Below are positions 31,554 through 45,900 of a stretch of 64,000 bases of DNA, one piece after another. The first letter of the stretch is position 1; the number at the start of each line of letters is the position of its first letter. The DNA is taken from the NCBI GenBank assembly GCA_964017065.1, contig OZ024785.1, positions 3,696,588 through 3,760,587 on the forward strand. Direction: 5' to 3'. The notes under the pieces were generated by a model. It worked only from the letters and a program-made list of their open reading frames with translations, was not told the origin of the DNA and made no database searches. The DNA comes from Haliclona indistincta. Its lineage: Eukaryota > Porifera > Demospongiae > Haplosclerida > Chalinidae. The position numbers and the translations under genes were made by a program.

Positions 31554-32113
31554 GAATCCCGTTAAGGGCAGACATTCAACTAGGGTCAAAGGTCATCGCG
31601 CGCGTACAGAATTACTATAAAGGCTTGTTTCAGTTGTTTGTAGCACTAAGTTTAACATATAGCTAAACCCAAAACCCTAAAAACCTTCTCCTAACTGCGC
31701 AAAGTAGGGAGGGTCTTCCTAACTAACTAAGGATCGTCAGGAGGGTCTTCCTAACTAAGGATCGTCGGGAGAGTCTTCCTAACTAAGGATCGTCGGGAGG
31801 GTCGTCCTAAACCGGGCCTTCGGCCCTTAGTAAGCCTAAGGATCGTCGGGAGAGTCGTCATAAACAGGCCTCAACTAAGAATGGAGTTAAAACTTAACTT
31901 TTATAAAGAAAAAAACAAAAAAAAACATGCATTGTGCGAGTATCGAACCCTGACCGACTGCATCACAAGCCACCATACTAAACCGCTGTGCCACCGAACC
32001 AACTGACCAGATGGTGCTACAAACAAGCCTTTATAGTAATTCTGTACGCGCGCGCACACGAACGCGCGCGATGACCTTTGACCCTAGTTGAATGTCTGCC
32101 CTTAACGGGACTC
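31554..32113. mobile_element. MULE-type MITE with tRNA-like segment
   Basis: Terminal repeats of about 50 bp: left GAATCCCGTTAAGGGCAGAC, right (inward) GAGTCCCGTTAAGGGCAGAC, both continuing through AGGGTCAAAGGTCATCGCGC. Flanks do not show a target duplication because the left flank is the end of a rearranged segment. Inside, in the opposite strand order, are a tRNA-like A/B box pair, a T-rich run, repeats of GACGATCCTTAG and a TTTGGGTTTAG block. These are collinear with 293-846 although the termini differ. Confidence 0.82.
31930..32012 (-). promoter_or_regulatory. tRNA-like pol III A/B boxes in MITE
   Basis: On the minus strand, TGGCACAGCGGTTTAG (A-box-like, about 31978-31993) lies about 40 bases upstream of GGGTTCGATA (B-box-like, about 31941-31950). 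The flanking GGTCAGTTGGTTCGGTGG head resembles a tRNA 5' half. A SINE-type promoter, not a functional tRNA. Confidence 0.55.
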
Positions 32114-32369
32114 TCTCGCTTTCCATGCACCGCCCTCATCAGCGATACTGTGCCTGATGCTGCAGCAAGAACCAGGGCTTTGGCGCGGGAGGGGAAGCGC
32201 AGACAGCGTGAACTTGATGAGAGACACCACTGCTACTCGGTAAAAACATAATCCCGCGCTGTATTTACTCTCCATTACAAATAATAGAGCAAACAGACTT
32301 TCACACCTTCGAATTCGTGAAAGGGCTAACAAAGACTGTCTACAGAAACTGAAGAACAGGTTATGATTC

Positions 32370-32620
32370 TTGACTCAATGCTAAGACATTTCATGCTTAT
32401 GACTCCTCCTTTTTCCCGGACACTGTTAAACTATGGAACCTGCTGATCATGAGATTGTCCCTGCAGCAGATTGTCTCCGCTTCAACGATCCCTCTCTGTT
32501 TTCAAGAGATATTTGTGGCTATCGATCTAATTTAATCTAGTAACTTATGTTGTTTGTCTTTTCTTTTGGTTGGTACCATGCATTATTATTATTATTATTA
32601 TTATTAATGAATTTTATTTC
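32370..32620 (+). pseudogene. LINE 3' end remnant with (ATT)n tail
   Basis: Translates to AYDSSFFPDTVKLWNLL, the conserved C-terminal motif of CR1/L2-like ORF2 proteins. About 70 bases of 3' UTR and an (ATT)n run at 32580-32606 follow, like a simple-repeat LINE tail. The sequence between 32114 and 32370 may be a degraded piece of the same or another element. Confidence 0.55.
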
Positions 32621-33907
32621 TGTGCGAGGCAAATACATGCTGTAAGTATACCTAGTTATTATATATTCATACCAATAGCAGAAAGAACGATGCTCCAGAT
32701 AGAGAAGAGTACTACTAACGTAAACTCAGATGAAAGAATAACAAGAGGAATTTTTGGCTTCATTTTTATGGCTGCAGGTCGCTGTACAAAGGAAGGAGGG
32801 GCTAGTTGCTAGCTAGGTCTAACCACTCGCAGCAGTGCAGTATTCTGTGCGTCGTGGATAGTTAGATTATGCTATTTTGATACATGAAGGAAAATCGATG
32901 AACTATACTCACTCACCGTATAACTGTCTGTATCTTCGATCACTGATGTACGTGCAGTGTTTACAGCGGCATGGATGACACATGTACACTTTATAGTACA
33001 CATGTTGCAACCATTATAGTTTTAGTGTAAGTAAACTGACGATGACGATAAGGTTCAGTATATTACCAATCGAAAATAATAGACTTACTATACCACTCTA
33101 GAACCAATCGACTACATGTAAACAAGGACCATTACCATTTAAGGCAATTTTAAAATAGTACACACTCATTGCTATTGCCGACAATAAGATGAAACAGCTC
33201 TCTGGTATAAGTACCCATCCCATACAGTACAAATCAGTTGTTTTGTGTAATTTTATAGTTCATGGAAAGAACAGGAAAATGAATCCAGTATCAAACACAC
33301 ATAGCTATGTAAAATTCTATTAGTCAGCATAATAATGATGACCAGCAGCAGCTAGCACTACAGCAGGATAACAATACTAGCTAAGATACATAAATCAGCA
33401 GTAACTAAGTACAAAGTGGGATAACACTGACACACCTAGCTATGAGAGGGTAAATGCACTACAACACATCACAGGAATAACTAATACAGCACTTGCTAAA
33501 CATTATGAATATAGAAAGTTGCATAGTGAGTTCTTCTGAGACTGCAAAAAGACAAATAATAAATTTATTAAAACAGGTCTAAATTATCTTACCTTCACAG
33601 CTTCAGCAAATCAACTGCAACAGTCCACCTCCAGCCAGCTGTTGAAATAGTCACACAGTCAACAGAGGGTTATTGGATAAACACATTGTTACCTGATCGG
33701 TGAAACTGTTGACAGTTGGTATCATAGAACATGACCACATTGCTGAAATCACTCCTGAAATACTCGACTGTGTCTCAGTGAATCGGGCAAATTGGGACTC
33801 TGTAATAAAGAGACATACTACTGACAGTATAATGGTTAAACTAACCCATGTCCCTAATGAGGCTTGCTGCACCTGTACAAATAGTATACATAATTTAGAC
33901 AATCTAA
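32621..33907. other. No supported gene
   Basis: AT-rich sequence. Short frames at 33651-33920 overlap on both strands without clear homology. Part may be 3' UTR or terminal exons of the minus-strand gene that begins upstream at higher coordinates. Confidence 0.35.
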
Positions 33908-36900
33908 TTAGATGAACCAACCTATACCCACAGCCTCTCCAGCAGCATACAGTACATCTGATTTGTTGGTGTTCTTGAACAAATTACTTGATAAGTTATC
34001 AAAGTAAAATCCGGCATTGTCTTCCTCAGCACTGTATTCTTCAGTAGTGTCCAGAGGAGCATTCAGTTGGGTTACTAGTTCAAGCAAGCACACAGATACA
34101 TCTTCATAAGATCAGAAATATTTGGCTTACCCTTCCTGTTGACAGTTTCCTTGTATTCATATTTTAACCCTATGTATAAACAAGGCAGTAACATTAATAC
34201 CTATGTCTAAAAACTAGTCATGCTCTATAGAAAATAACACATTGTGTGGTTATGAAATGAAGCCAATAAGCACAACAGTGATAGGAGTGTCCTTTCAAAA
34301 GAGGCTGTTCTTTTCTCAGAGGTATACTCGAGGAATATATTAACACTATAATTCCTTCTTCATAGAGCAAGCATGCTCATCTCCATAAGTCAAGACACAC
34401 ACACACACAAACATCAAGATCTATACACTAATGAACACATGTAGAGACAATGGGACAATCTGATCTGATCCCAATAATTAAGAGATGGGAAAAAATGATC
34501 ATAATATGCTTACTAGATACTAGATAAGAGCATAGTATTATAAGTGATCCATTGAATTGCTCACTAGATCTTAGCGGTCAATAAACATACTAACACTTGC
34601 AGGCTTGATATGTGCTTGACTAGATAGTCCTAGCACACTAAATGAGAATTTTCTCACATACTTGTAAAAATTAATTTTATATCACTTTGTAGTTCAGTGA
34701 TACCAGAGTAGTTGAGAGAATTTGAGAGGTAGAGAAGCGGTAGTTGTTTGGAAAGATCTCTGCTCTGTCTCAATAGTTCATTCCAGTTGATGAAATCGCG
34801 GATTAGTCCATCTTCACAAGCAATATGCAGGGGCATAACACTATTGTTTGAATCGTTCAGACAAGCTATGAGAAGTGAAGCATGATCGTTGACTGTGGTT
34901 GAGTGTACATGTAATTGAGACAGAGAATTGCAAGTTAGTTTATTGATGAGATGGTGGGTTGGGTTCATTTGATCAATCCAATGAAATGGTGTTTTATCAC
35001 TCATTCTTGACAGTTGTTCAGTGACATTGCACTCGATATGATCATCAGTGTGAAATTGGAAAACATGATCAACACATTTCAGAGAGTTACAAGCAATGTG
35101 ATCTCTATGGCGAATGACACGATCAGTAACTGTAGCAAAAAGATCAAAAATTAAAATAAACATGCAGACATGCAAGTTCACTGGTTACTGAATACACTGC
35201 ACACCTTACAGTAGTGCCATTGTTCACTAAGCATATACATGAATTGGAAACGTTTTTTATTAGGCGCATTCTGCATTATTAAGGGCATATTGAATTTTGA
35301 AAATGCTCTTGGGGGATTTTATGGTCTTCTTTCTATGGGATTGTGGGAACTGAGCAGTGCAACATCTAAAGTGCTCACTCAAGCTCTTTAAGGACGTCAA
35401 TCTGGGCAGTGTTTCATCCAGTGAAATTTTAGTAGTGAAGGTATGGAATGATATTTTACTAATAAATATTCATCAGTGCATTAAAATTTGGAACGAACAC
35501 GTGTTGTTGTTCATCACAATCACTATATAGGAGAGACCACTGAGTACACCAGCAGTTGCTGGAGGATCCCACAGTAACATGGTAATAAGTAGATAATGAG
35601 CTAATTCATTTCTTACTAGTTGGAGGAGGAGGAGGAGGAGGAGAATAAAAGAAGGGAAAGTGGCAAACTGGGACAAGCCGACTGTGAATATGTGGTGCAC
35701 GAATGGCACTGAATAGTACTGATTCTGAAACCGACTACATGAAGAAATACAGTAATAAAACTATAATAATTATTATAGATGACTAACTGTCATACCATCA
35801 TGATCCTGTTATAAGAAGGAAAGACATTTTTTCTGATCCTAATAGCATTAATGATCATTAACTAATCATGATTAATTTTTTATTAACTCACGATGTTGTG
35901 AAACAAGTGAACTCTCCAACATCCACCTTGTGCACATCTTGTTGAATCACAGCTGCTTTCATCACAACAAGTTGCTGTAGCTCAACTTCAAGCCTCTTTG
36001 GAAACAACCAGGAAATTACGAATGATCCCATTCTGGGTACCACATTAAAGTTGATGAAAGTTTTGTAGTTATCACCAAATACTCTCTGAGCTAAGGACAT
36101 GACATCCTTTAATTTATTCACTCTTGCCCAATTCCTAGAGACTTCAATTTTAATACATTCTTTTTCTTCAGGAACAGCAAATTCTGCAGTACTTGAAACT
36201 GCCTCTTGGAACTCAAGCACAGTTGTGCTTTCTATGGATTGATTGACAGCTAGTGATTTCTCATCAGACTCGACAGCTAGTGATTTCTCATCAGACTCGA
36301 CAGCTAGTGATTTCTCATCAGACTCGACAGCTAGTGATTTCTCATCAGACTCGACAGCTAGTGATTTCTCATCAGACTCGACAGCTAGTGATTTCTCATC
36401 AGACTCGACAGCTAGTGATTTCTCATCAGACTCGACAGCTAGTGATTTCTCATCAGACTCGACAGCTAGTGATTTCTCATCAGACTCGACAGCTAGTGAT
36501 TTCTCATCAGACTCGACAGCTAGTGATTTCTCATCAGACTCGACAGCTAGTGATTTCTCATCAGACTCGACAGCTAGTGATTTCTCATCAGACTCGACAG
36601 CTAGTGATTTCTCATCAGACTCGACAGCTAGTGATTTCTCATCAGATTCAACAGCTAGTGATTTCTCATCAGACTCGACAGCTAGTGATTTCTCATCAGA
36701 CTCAACAGCTAGTGATTCCTGAAGAACAGTACAGAATGAGATTATAGTGAGATCATGCACTCATAGTACAAACTCACATTGCTGAGCATTTCACAAGTTA
36801 AATCATTAAATGGTGATAAAGAAGAAGAAACAGGTGGAGAGGGTGAAGAGAGATGACCACTATTAAGTGGAGTAAGAGTATCATCAGAGAGAGATGATGA

Positions 36901-39900
36901 ATCATCATCGCTTTTGAAATTCATTTCATGAACTTGCTCCTCTGACAGAGCACAACCACAACTGTTAGATCCATCCATGCTTGTCTTGTTAACTATCTTC
37001 AGTAGAGCACATGAAGGTGCCTTTTTAAGCTCATGGGCTCCCTCGTCCAAAAGCACATGAGTAAAGAAATCTGTTTCGAACAAGCCTTGAACATTTTGCG
37101 GAGCAGTAAATACAGCTAATTGCTTTGCATTTGTATATTTTTCATCTTTCATGTGTTGCTGGAACACTTGCAAGGGCACAAACTCAGAATTATCATAATT
37201 CAAACACCAACCATCTTCTGCAAGTTTTTCTCCCCATGAACTACAGATTTTCGGCAACGCGGTTTTGCAAGATGTCCGACACGGGTAACTCACTAGCACA
37301 CGAGCCACACCAGTCTCAACTAAGCCATTAACTAAAGAACTCTTGCCTACTCCACTGCATCCAAATACAACAAGAATAGAAGCTTTAGAAGTCACGGTGA
37401 AAGTATGTTGAAGAGCATCATGATCATCATGTTCATCAAAGCTAGAACTGCTGATCAGTTCATAGTCAACAGAGCTGCAATACATAGAAAAATAAAGTGA
37501 AGGACATTGTGTGTACAATTATTTTGTAAGTGCGATTCTTACTAAAAATCAGGTACATCAGTTGTATCAATATTGTGCTCAGGTAGAGGAGAGATCTCTG
37601 ATTTGTACATCCATTGCACTTCATGAGGTTGCTTAGAAACAGAAGCCTGTTCCATAGTTGAAGGAGCGTCAAAGGAAAGTGACTCAGTAGATTGCTGAAA
37701 TAGTAAGCAACACACATTACACAATGTCCCATTGGTCATAAAGTATTTGTGTACAAAAAGTGGATTTTCTTTCTACATTTTCTTCGTCATCATGGATTTA
37801 AATTTCTTAGGCACTTATTGCTTAAGCTCAACCTATGCTTATTGTGACTCGACTTCTATTAACCATACCTTCTACTCTAACGCTCTTTGTTGCTTCTTCT
37901 TCAGTGGCCCTGAGAGGACCGATTGAGTTAACTAGTCGAATGCCACAACCCCATGATGGTAATTTTGGGGGCAATAAATTGCATATTTTGCAAGCATGTA
38001 TACTCTCATGTATACTTCTATAGCAAACTCCAATATAATTATAACTCCAATATGAAGCTCAGTTGTTATACGAATCTGGTTGCTGGCTTCAAAACACGCA
38101 AGGTTACAAATTGTGTCATAGTAGAATACACTTACCGAGTCTTCATTTTCAGCTATAGTCCCTGAGCTAATTCCAATAACAATTTTATGCTTTTCATTAT
38201 TTATCTCTGCTGGTTTTTCCTATAGTGAGTAATAATTATTACAACATGAATCAATGAACAAATTTCACAATACCCTCGACGTCTCATGTACGTTGTGGTA
38301 TTAGCTTCATGGTCTGTACATGAAGACCTTAATGGTTGCTTCAAACTATTGCAAAATTGCAGCAAGAACCTGCATTCATAGCTATTGTATTAGCTAACTA
38401 CAGTGTTCCGCACGAAGAGGAGCAAAAATCTTTTTTTTTACAGTTTGGTTCATATCTCAGTAACCAAGTGTGCTATGATCATGTTGCATGTACCATTATG
38501 ATACTCTATCCTTACTGAACACCCTGGTTTATATGGCTTCGCGTCACGTGACGTGGTCATGTCACAATATGGCGGCGTATCACACCCACTGGAATGACAG
38601 TTTTAGGTTAGGATTTCCAGAACTACTGCTAGTTAAGATTTCTTAAAGCTGCATTACAACTATCACCTAGGGCTCTACCCTTTGGGCAAGTGTCCGGCTT
38701 GAACTAGCGTTAGTTCGGCAACGGGAACCAAAAGATGGATTTCGCGACAAGCCAAAACTTTAGGTACGGGAAATCCGATTCCGTGGGCCGAGTTAAGCTC
38801 CAATACTCGGAGACTGCACAGCAAATACATCCATCCACACTTTGCCGCACACTATGCGTCCCTAGAAATGTTCACCGTGACAAACGAGACTCTTTTCTGC
38901 ACGAGTGCTGTTTTCTTGCCGCCATCTTGCGATTTTAATGGATTTTTGTGATGTCACGCATAATAATCGTTGGTTGTGTAAAACGTCATAACTATTGAAA
39001 ACACATTGAATCAGTGTAATAGTTATGATGCAACACAAGCTCATAACCAACGTGTGACATCACAAAATCCATTAAAATCGCAAGATGGCGGCAAGAAAAC
39101 AGCACTCGTGCAGAAAAGAGTCTCGTTTGTCACAGTGAACATTTCTAGGGACGCGTAGTGTGCGGCAAAGTGCGGATGGATGTATTTGCTGTGTAGTCTC
39201 GGAGTATTGGAGCTTAACTCCCACGGAATCGGATTTCCCGTACCTAAAGTTTTGGCTTGTCGCGAAATCCATCTTTTGGTTCCCGTTGCCGAACTAACGC
39301 TAGTTCAAGCCGGACACTTGCCCAAAGGGTAGAGCCCTAGGTGATAGTTGTAATGCAGCTTTAAGAAATCTTAACTAGCAGTAGTTCTGGAAATCCTAAC
39401 CTGAAACTGTCATTCCAGTGGGTGTGATACGCCGCCATATTGTGACACGCCCATGTTACGTGACGCGAAGCCATATGAACCAGGGTGTTCAGTAAGGATA
39501 GAGTATCATAATGGTACATGCAACATGATCATAGCACACTTGGTTCCTTAGATATGAACCAAAATGTAAAAAAACATTTTTTGCTCCTCTTCGTGTGGAA
39601 CACTGTAGAAGACAGCAAAGTGATGGGCGTTATCATGAGCATCTGAGTGAATAGCCATTGCTTTAGGCTTTTTAAGATGAATATGCACTCTCAGAGATCT
39701 ATATGTATCTTGGCAGTTACCAACGAAGAGGTTTTAGCAAAATTCACAAGTCACATAGTGCTAGCCATTGTTATGCTTATATCCTGTTTGCGTTTAAGGG
39801 TAGATTGCCCTAACATCAGGATTACAAATATTTTGGTTTCTACTGTTAGTTGAAGGCCTGCTCAGTCACACTGATCACCCAAGAAAGTCGCCATTCGTCT

Positions 39901-42900
39901 TGTGGGCGTAGAAAGCCCCACCCAATGACGAAAAGTTGCGTTTCTTTCCTGAGCATGCCACACCCACACAAAATGTCAGACATAAACTTTGGTACACAAG
40001 GAAGAAACGTATGTATGGGATTTTGCAAAAAGGTCTCTGTCTGTAAGTTACAGAGGGGCGAATATTTAATGAGAAGACACGATTTCGGCAAAAATTCCCT
40101 ACCAGCAAGAGCGATGGAAGAAGATACAAATACTTTTGCCAGAGCGCCAAAAAATGCCACCTCTTGACCTCCCGCCCTCCCCACAATCCACCCACCCCTA
40201 TGTGGGTCTGTCGTGATTGCAGGGTACGAAACAATTTTGTTCTAAATACGGCAAGTGCTATTGGAGTGTGGCTACGCCTATTTTTCGTGTAAAACGGGCA
40301 AGTAGTAGCCAGGACACTGTAGATTATATTGTGCAAAGGGCAGCAAGAAAGAATAGTTCGGGTAATCCTGGCTTAACAAACCAAAAACCGATCACTGCTT
40401 TCTGTAGCAGCAAAACAGACAGAACAACCGGACAACAAAGCTCGCGTATGCGCTGAGGGTTAATGATACTGTAACTACATGTAAGATACAACGTACCACA
40501 GTGACCAGCAATTCTGCTTGCTTTGATGAGTCATTCAGTTCCATTCTTGAGTGGATTTCTGTTCTTGGTGAGATGTTCTCACTTGCAACTATGTTTACAG
40601 GCAATGAACTGTTTTCATCTTCTGTCAGTGATGATTTTTCAACTGTTACTAATTGACATGAGAAACATTGAACTGATCCAGTCTGCCTATTTCCATTAGC
40701 AGATGGTAATCCACCACCTCTAGCCTTCACAACAGGGGTATTGTTGGCGCTAACAGAAGCAGAAGACATAACATGTTGATTCAGCGCTGAGAAAGAGAGC
40801 AATAGTAGTTAAATAGCAATCAACTATTGTAGCTTACAGTAGTCACTGGTCACATTAGCATCCACTGACTGGGTGTATGATAGCTGACCACTGGTATCTG
40901 AAGGTAAAATACTTACATAATAGCGCAACAGCATATCTTCTATTCATTGGTTGTGAGTGAGACACAATCATCAATGTTACGCTTGTAGACAGATTGTAGA
41001 TAATGTATAGTACTACAAATCGGAAGTATTCACTTTATGGTACTTACCTTCTGTATAACAAGAGACCGAGCCAGTACTAGCTACAGGTAATTGTGAATGA
41101 AGACGACAAGCTGATGGTTGTAGATAGACTACTTTATCAGATCCAGTAGTCGTAGCCATAGTAGTCAGAGTAGTAGTCATACAAACATGATCACCAGTAG
41201 GTACACTGGCTGAGTGGTAACCAAATGAGGATTCTTCACAAGATTGAGGCATGCCGATACTCTCATACTGTAAAAATCAAGTAATGAATTAGATTGTGCA
41301 ATACCTACGACATAGACTACATCAAATGATCAAAATGATAGTCTGTATTATCTAAATCTCTCACTATAATAATTATTACTGATAAACTGAAGTGTTCAAC
41401 AGACGTGAGAAATGATGAGTCTATAAAAGACTGGTGACTACAATTAACTTTATCTAGGACCTGAGATTCTAAGGCATTGTCCTCAGGCTGTGTAGTCTCA
41501 GTGTTGTTAGTTTGTTTCTGAACAGTAGCATATTGTACTGGTTCAACAGGTAGAGGAGGAGCTGGTGGATTAGTAGAGTGATGGAGATCAGCATAGTGTG
41601 ACTGCTGCTCCTGAAAATAGGACTAATTATTAGGGAGGCACGGTAGTGTTATTAGAGAGGCACGGTAGTGACTCCCTATGTAGGGATGAACGACAAAACA
41701 AAATGGCGGCTACATTATTTTTTAATAACAATTTAGCAAGTTGCATGGATACACACAATAGCAATTTAAATATGCTAATACAAAGGCGTGCACCCAAAAG
41801 AGGGAAAAGAAAAAAAAGGAAAAAATTATTTAGGTTTAGTTAATTAAGTTCTTAAATGACGAAAAGGTAGAAACACTTACAACATCATAATTAAGATTAT
41901 TCCAGGCTTTACAAGTAGAAGGGAAAAAGGAAGCAGAAAATGAATTAGTCTTAGACTGATGATCAAGAAGGGTGAGAGGACGCAGATGTCTTGAAGAATA
42001 AGAGATCCTCCTTAACTCAACAGGTGCATTGGGGAAGTTAATAAGAGTGTTTACAATCTTGTACATGGTACAAAGCTTCATGTGTGCTCTTCTGTCCAAA
42101 AGAGATGGCACTCTATTTTCAGCCTATATAGTATGTCATATGGCGCATCCCATTTTTTGCGACAAGCCCTAAGTGCAAATCTTTGAACTGCCTCTAGAGC
42201 CTCGATATCTTTTTTAAATGAGGGTCACAGACTTGACATGCATACTCTAAATGAGGTCTGATAATGATTTGTACAGAAGTCTGCAACTTTCAGAATCCAT
42301 ACTTGAGAAGAATCTGTGGTGGAACATACCGACAAGCTTTTTTGATTTGGCACAAATTTTGTCAATGTGAACAGACCAACATAGATCTGATGTAAGATAA
42401 ACCCCAAGATACTTGTAAACTTCAACCTTTTCAAGGGGAAGATCATCAATAGACAAGCCACAAAGAGAAGGTACAGAACTGCGTTTCCTCGAGAAGACCA
42501 TGTACTTGCATTTCTGAACATAAAACTGCATACACAGGTCAGATATCCACCTAGAGATTGCATTGATATCTCTTTGCAGCAATTCATAGTCATGTGGAGT
42601 ATATATTGGTCTGTAAAGAGTCATGTCATCAGCATAGAGGATCGCAGAGGCCTTATCAGAAATTACTGAGCTAACACCATCCACAAATATAATAAACAGG
42701 AGTGGACATACAATGTATTAGCGTTCAAACGCTGATATTTCGCCTGGTGATGAATTTTATTCGTCCAAAGACACCTAGATCTGCTGTCTAGCGTTTCCCC
42801 ATCTTACAGTAGCAAGGAGATTGCTCGAAATTGTTACAAAAGTGACGAACCTGGAATCGGTGAAAATCGAGTTTCGTCATCTTCGTTTTCTTCTTTCTTC

Positions 42901-45900
42901 TCCTTTCTTTCTTCAGCGCGCCTAGCGCCTTTACGCGAGCAGTGCCAGGACAACAACACCCACGAACAGTCGTGAAATTCTTCTGGCAGGTGCCTTTTGA
43001 AGTTTGTTTTTAGCGAAACGATGATATAAATTTGACTAGTTCACGATCACGAACAGTTGTCAGCTAAGTGTTAGACGCCATATTGTGATTACGCAATGCG
43101 CACGTGACCAATCACATGAATTCTAGAATTGGAGTATCGCCGTATGGAGAGCGCATATTGGCGTCTGGAGTCTTCGAAGAACAACTCACCGAGTAAACTC
43201 GTGTAGTATCACCGTTCTGCTGCTTGCCAGATAGTATCACAGCCGTGGAGAATTTCCTAAACTAGAGTGGGAGGGGCTCGTATGCTGTGCAGCATGCATG
43301 AATGCATGAGCTAGTTTCAGTATTTAGGAATAATATGAGCTACAAGTTAAAAAGCTCACATAAAGAAATTATCAACAACAGCAAACCAAACTAATGGTGT
43401 AAACAAAGAAATACATGATTTTGCCGAATTCGAACTGCACCAAAAATTTGAAACTCACTGAAAAAGAAAAAAGAACACAGACAAGTGTAGGGGCGCGGAC
43501 TTCTTCCTGCGCTGCTTCCGTGTTAAGTGGAGCTCACTAGTCTTGTTCGTCGTACGCCACGACCACCATCATGCAATTGACCAAAACTCATTCTTTATTC
43601 ATAGCGACAAAATCAAATTAATAATAATAAAGAAGTTTAAGTGTTCCGACACACTCCCCACCTTGGCTAGCTATTACGGTAAGCTAGTCAAAAAACAAGT
43701 GATTAGTATACAAAAACAATGTGGGGATAGTCATAGTCACATAGTCTGAGCGAGAATTCGATCACGAGCTATAGCTGCTGCGTTTCTCTTAGGTCTTCTC
43801 GGTGAATCTGGAAGTTCACTAGATTCAGTCGATTGGTCATTAGCATTATCTTGTTCATCACGAGTAACTTGATCGTTGAACTCTACGGGGTATAATCGTT
43901 GAACTGGTCGGCGAATAGTTTTTGGATTGAGTCCTCCAACTCGCACTACTGCTCCTCTTACTTCACCATCTCTTCCGGGTATAGTCTTCTCTACGCGTCC
44001 AAGTCTCCAAAACCCACGAGCCTTGCTGTCATGGTGAACGATGACAATGTCTCCGTTAGAGATGTGTCTTGTACCTGATGGTGTGTTGTAGTAAGAATGA
44101 GTCTGTCTCAATTCTGTGAGATACTCCATTCTCCACCTTTTCCAGAACCGTTGAAGAGTGGTGTTAAGATGTCTCATTCGTTTAGTTAGCACTTCCTTAC
44201 TCCCTGGGGGATGGTATTCCTCTTCCTCACCATAAGCGAGATTGTCGGGCAAGCTGATCAAACGTCTGCCAAAAATCAGGTGAGATGGGGTAAGTGGTTC
44301 CTCAAAGTCATCAGCGGACAGAAAGGAAATCGGTCTTGAGTTGAGGATAGCTTCGACTTCGACTACTGCTGTTTGTAGTTCGTCGTAAGATAATCGAGCC
44401 TTGCCGATTGTCTTCTTGAGGCATCTCTTTGTAGATTTTATAAGTCTCTCAAACATGCCTCCCCACCAAGGGGCCTTCTCAATGTTAAATGACCATTCAA
44501 TTCCATGTTGTGACAGGTACGACTTGACTTCTGGATGGCTTGCTATTTCTTGCAGAGTTTTTGCAGCGGCCTTGAAGGTCTTGGCATTGTCAGATATCAT
44601 ACGACGTGGTAAACCTCTTCGGGCAGTGAATCGCTTAAAGCAACGAAGAAAGGTTTGAGTTGAGAGTGAAGGTACGAGTTCCAAGTGAACAGCTCTGATA
44701 ACGGAACAGGTGAATAAACATATGTAAACCTTGCTCTCAGCTATTTGAAACCCTGCCTTCACATAGAGCGGTCCAGCAAAATCTACTCCAGAATAGGCGA
44801 AGGGGGGTGCTTGTTGAACTCTGAATGGCGGCAGAGGCGGTGGAGGTGGTGCACAATAGGGAAGTCCCTCAATCTTTCTGCAGAGTACACAGCGATGAAT
44901 GATCTGCTTGATAAGTGGTCTAGCCTTGGTGATCCAGTATTTTGTACGCAGGTCTGTCAGTGTCTCTTTCACTCCATTGTGGAAGACTCTTTCATGTGAG
45001 TGACGTACAATAAGAGTGGTCAACCAATGGCTCCTGAGAAGCAGAATGGGATGTTTTACTGCATATGACACCATAGCATTGCTGATTCTACCTCGACACC
45101 TCCAAATACCTGCTGTGTCCTTGAAAAGACCCAATTGCTTCTTCAGAGTGCGGTGTTCATCATTAGCAAGAGAGAGCTGGGATTCTTGAATCCAAAGTGT
45201 TTCTGCACGAGACAAGAGTGATACCATACTTACGGATTCTTGTGGTCGCCAAAGTCTCTCAATGAACTTCAACACTAGTGCTGTAACAGTTAGGAGCTGT
45301 GTCAGACTGCTGTACTCTTCAATATTCATGACTTGAGCTATTCCTGAATTCTCTGCTGTCAGAAGCCCACCAACTGCTTGCCGTTCCTTCCGAGTCAGTT
45401 CAGAAAGGCACTCTTGTGGTATCTGTATTGGGTCATTCTCCTTTGGTTCCTTGTGTAATAACCAGTCTGGACCATTGAGCCACATGTCATTCTTGGATAA
45501 CTCAGATGGCGGTGTCCCTCGTGAAGGAAGATCTGCAGGGTTAAATTCTCCCGGACAGTGCTTCCACTGGCAAGGCGTCACAAGCTTCCTGATCTCTACA
45601 ACTCTGTTCTGTACAAAAGGTTTCCATACCTTGTCTTCTCCGATAATCCAGTAGCGTGCTACTTCAGAATCGGTGTAACATACAGGAGGCTCAAGTTCTG
45701 TCAAAGGGCTCAGTGTATTGAAGACAGATGAAATTAACCTGGCCAGTAGTAAGGCTGAAAGTAGCTCTAAACGGGGAATGGTTAGTGTCTGCTGCATTGG
45801 GGCCACCCTTGTCTTGGCGGCGACAAATCTTACTTGTGGTTGCACATCAGACTTCACCAATAGGTAGACGACTGCAGCATAAGCGCCCATTGATGCGTCA

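Noticed and set aside
36243..36722. Possible CRISPR array (27-bp direct repeats)
   Set aside because: Repeats are head-to-tail with no spacers, and the genome is eukaryotic; it is a coding minisatellite.
36243..36747. Plus-strand frames of TASDFSSDS and ISHQTRQLV repeats
   Set aside because: They are shadows of the 27-bp minisatellite; only the minus-strand frame has a splice acceptor, a non-repeat continuation and neighbouring exons.
38735..39272. Pair of similar ORFs (MDFATSQNFRYG..) on opposite strands as two genes
   Set aside because: They are the two arms of the 1.2-kb palindrome read in opposite directions.
39846..40336. Overlapping ORFs on both strands
   Set aside because: No domain, no consistent splice sites, and mutual overlap; treated as intronic sequence.
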